Assembly (NCBI GenBank): GCA_003343685.1
Contig: QAKS01000104.1
Coordinates: 1-6,834 of the forward strand
Length of the DNA stretch: 6,834 nucleotides
Origin: Clostridiales bacterium
Lineage (GTDB): Bacteria; Bacillota; Clostridia; Christensenellales; Christensenellaceae
Reading direction: 5' to 3'
The position numbers were made by a program, and so were the translations under genes. Under the pieces are notes generated by a model. That model made no database searches, was not told the DNA's origin, and saw only the letters and a list, made by a program, of their open reading frames with translations. Of this stretch, positions 6,302 through 6,834 are shown in pieces; the first letter of the stretch is position 1; every line of letters starts with the position of its first letter.

Positions 6302-6834
6302 ATGGATATAAAACTATTTGACGGAATAGCCCCAAAGGATAGAAAACAGATTATGGAGTGCTTTGGCGCGCGGACGGAGAGTTTTAACGAGGGCGAGACG
6401 ATTTTGTCCTATGGGCAGGGAAACAGATCAGTAGGGATCGTTTTGGAAGGGATGGTCAATATTGAGAAGACAGACGCAAACGGAAACAGAATGATCATGG
6501 AGCAGGTGGATGCCGGAGAAATTTTCGGAGAAATGATTGCCTTTTCCAGATTGGCGCAGGATGATTTTGCGGCGGTTACGGAGGAGGCTTGTATAGTTGT
6601 ATTTTTCGACAATGAAAAGATCAGCCATCCGTGCGGAAAGCTGTGTGGTTTCCATCTGAAAATGATTGATAATATGCTTGCGATCATGTCTCAAAAGTCG
6701 ATGAAGCTGTCGGAGCGAGTTGTTGTGCTGTCCAACCGGTCTATCCGGGAAAAGCTGCTCCACTATTTTTCCATACTGGCGGCAAAAAACGGAAGCAGAA
6801 CCTTTCGCCTGCCGGTGACGGGCGTATCTCTGGC
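6302..6834 (+). CDS. Crp/Fnr-family transcriptional regulator, 3' partial
   Basis: The open frame from ATG 6302 runs off the window after 177 full codons. It starts MDIKLFDGIAPKDRKQIMEC and shows a cyclic-nucleotide-binding-like beta-roll (about 20-105) with the GEIFGEM turn (72-78), a long dimerisation helix (about 117-145) and the linker NRSIREKLLHYF (145-156). The frame is still open at RLPVTGVSL, where the helix-turn-helix normally begins; the DNA-reading helix is outside the window. The Arg-Ser pair that binds cAMP in CRP is replaced (AQDDFAAV, 85-92), so cAMP is an unlikely ligand. Cysteines are C20, C97, C111 and C115; the N-terminal cysteine cluster of E. coli FNR is absent. The ribosome site is weak (GGAG at 6284-6287 is 14 bases away), but the N-terminus fits the family. 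It is divergent from the flavodiiron operon, which it probably controls. Confidence 0.88.
   Translation, partial: MDIKLFDGIAPKDRKQIMECFGARTESFNEGETILSYGQGNRSVGIVLEGMVNIEKTDANGNRMIMEQVDAGEIFGEMIAFSRLAQDDFAAVTEEACIVVFFDNEKISHPCGKLCGFHLKMIDNMLAIMSQKSMKLSERVVVLSNRSIREKLLHYFSILAAKNGSRTFRLPVTGVSL

Overview
The window looks like chromosomal DNA of an anaerobic Gram-positive of the class Clostridia, possibly a Lachnospiraceae-type gut or rumen organism. The grounds are a class F-type flavodiiron protein, a small clostridial-style rubredoxin, a three-gene MacA/ATPase/permease efflux set of Gram-positive type, a Firmicute Crp/Fnr regulator, strong GGAGG ribosome binding sites and moderate GC. The genus cannot be fixed from the sequence alone.

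Region 1 (1-3277, + strand) is an ABC efflux operon. It starts with the C-terminal part of a membrane-fusion (HlyD/MacA-like) adaptor whose 5' end lies outside the window. An ABC ATPase of the MacB/LolD type and a FtsX-fold permease follow. The genes are tightly packed, and the ATPase and permease overlap by 20 bases. The adaptor is unusual: an Ig-like surface-protein domain and a long A/S/E/Q/G linker sit between its lipoyl part and its beta-barrel.

Region 2 (3278-3504) lies between two convergent operons and holds no gene. It contains three hairpins that can act as terminators and an imperfect direct repeat, of which one copy looks like a decayed, deleted version of the other. The intact copy reaches into the 3' end of the rubredoxin gene.

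Region 3 (3505-6204, - strand) is an oxygen/NO-detoxification operon. Its first gene is an 839-residue fusion of flavodiiron core, short rubredoxin-like module and NADH:rubredoxin oxidoreductase. It is followed after 27 bases by a separate 50-residue rubredoxin. The rubredoxin carries CPCGY where the family normally has CxxCGY.

Region 4 (6205-6834) is a divergent promoter region and the start of a Crp/Fnr-family regulator on the + strand, cut by the window end. The two predicted -10 boxes overlap head-on. A perfect 16-base palindrome with CRP/FNR operator geometry lies at -41.5 from the predicted start of the flavodiiron operon and just downstream of the predicted regulator start. The simplest reading is a local redox/NO circuit in which the regulator activates the flavodiiron-rubredoxin operon and represses itself. 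This is inference from sequence layout.
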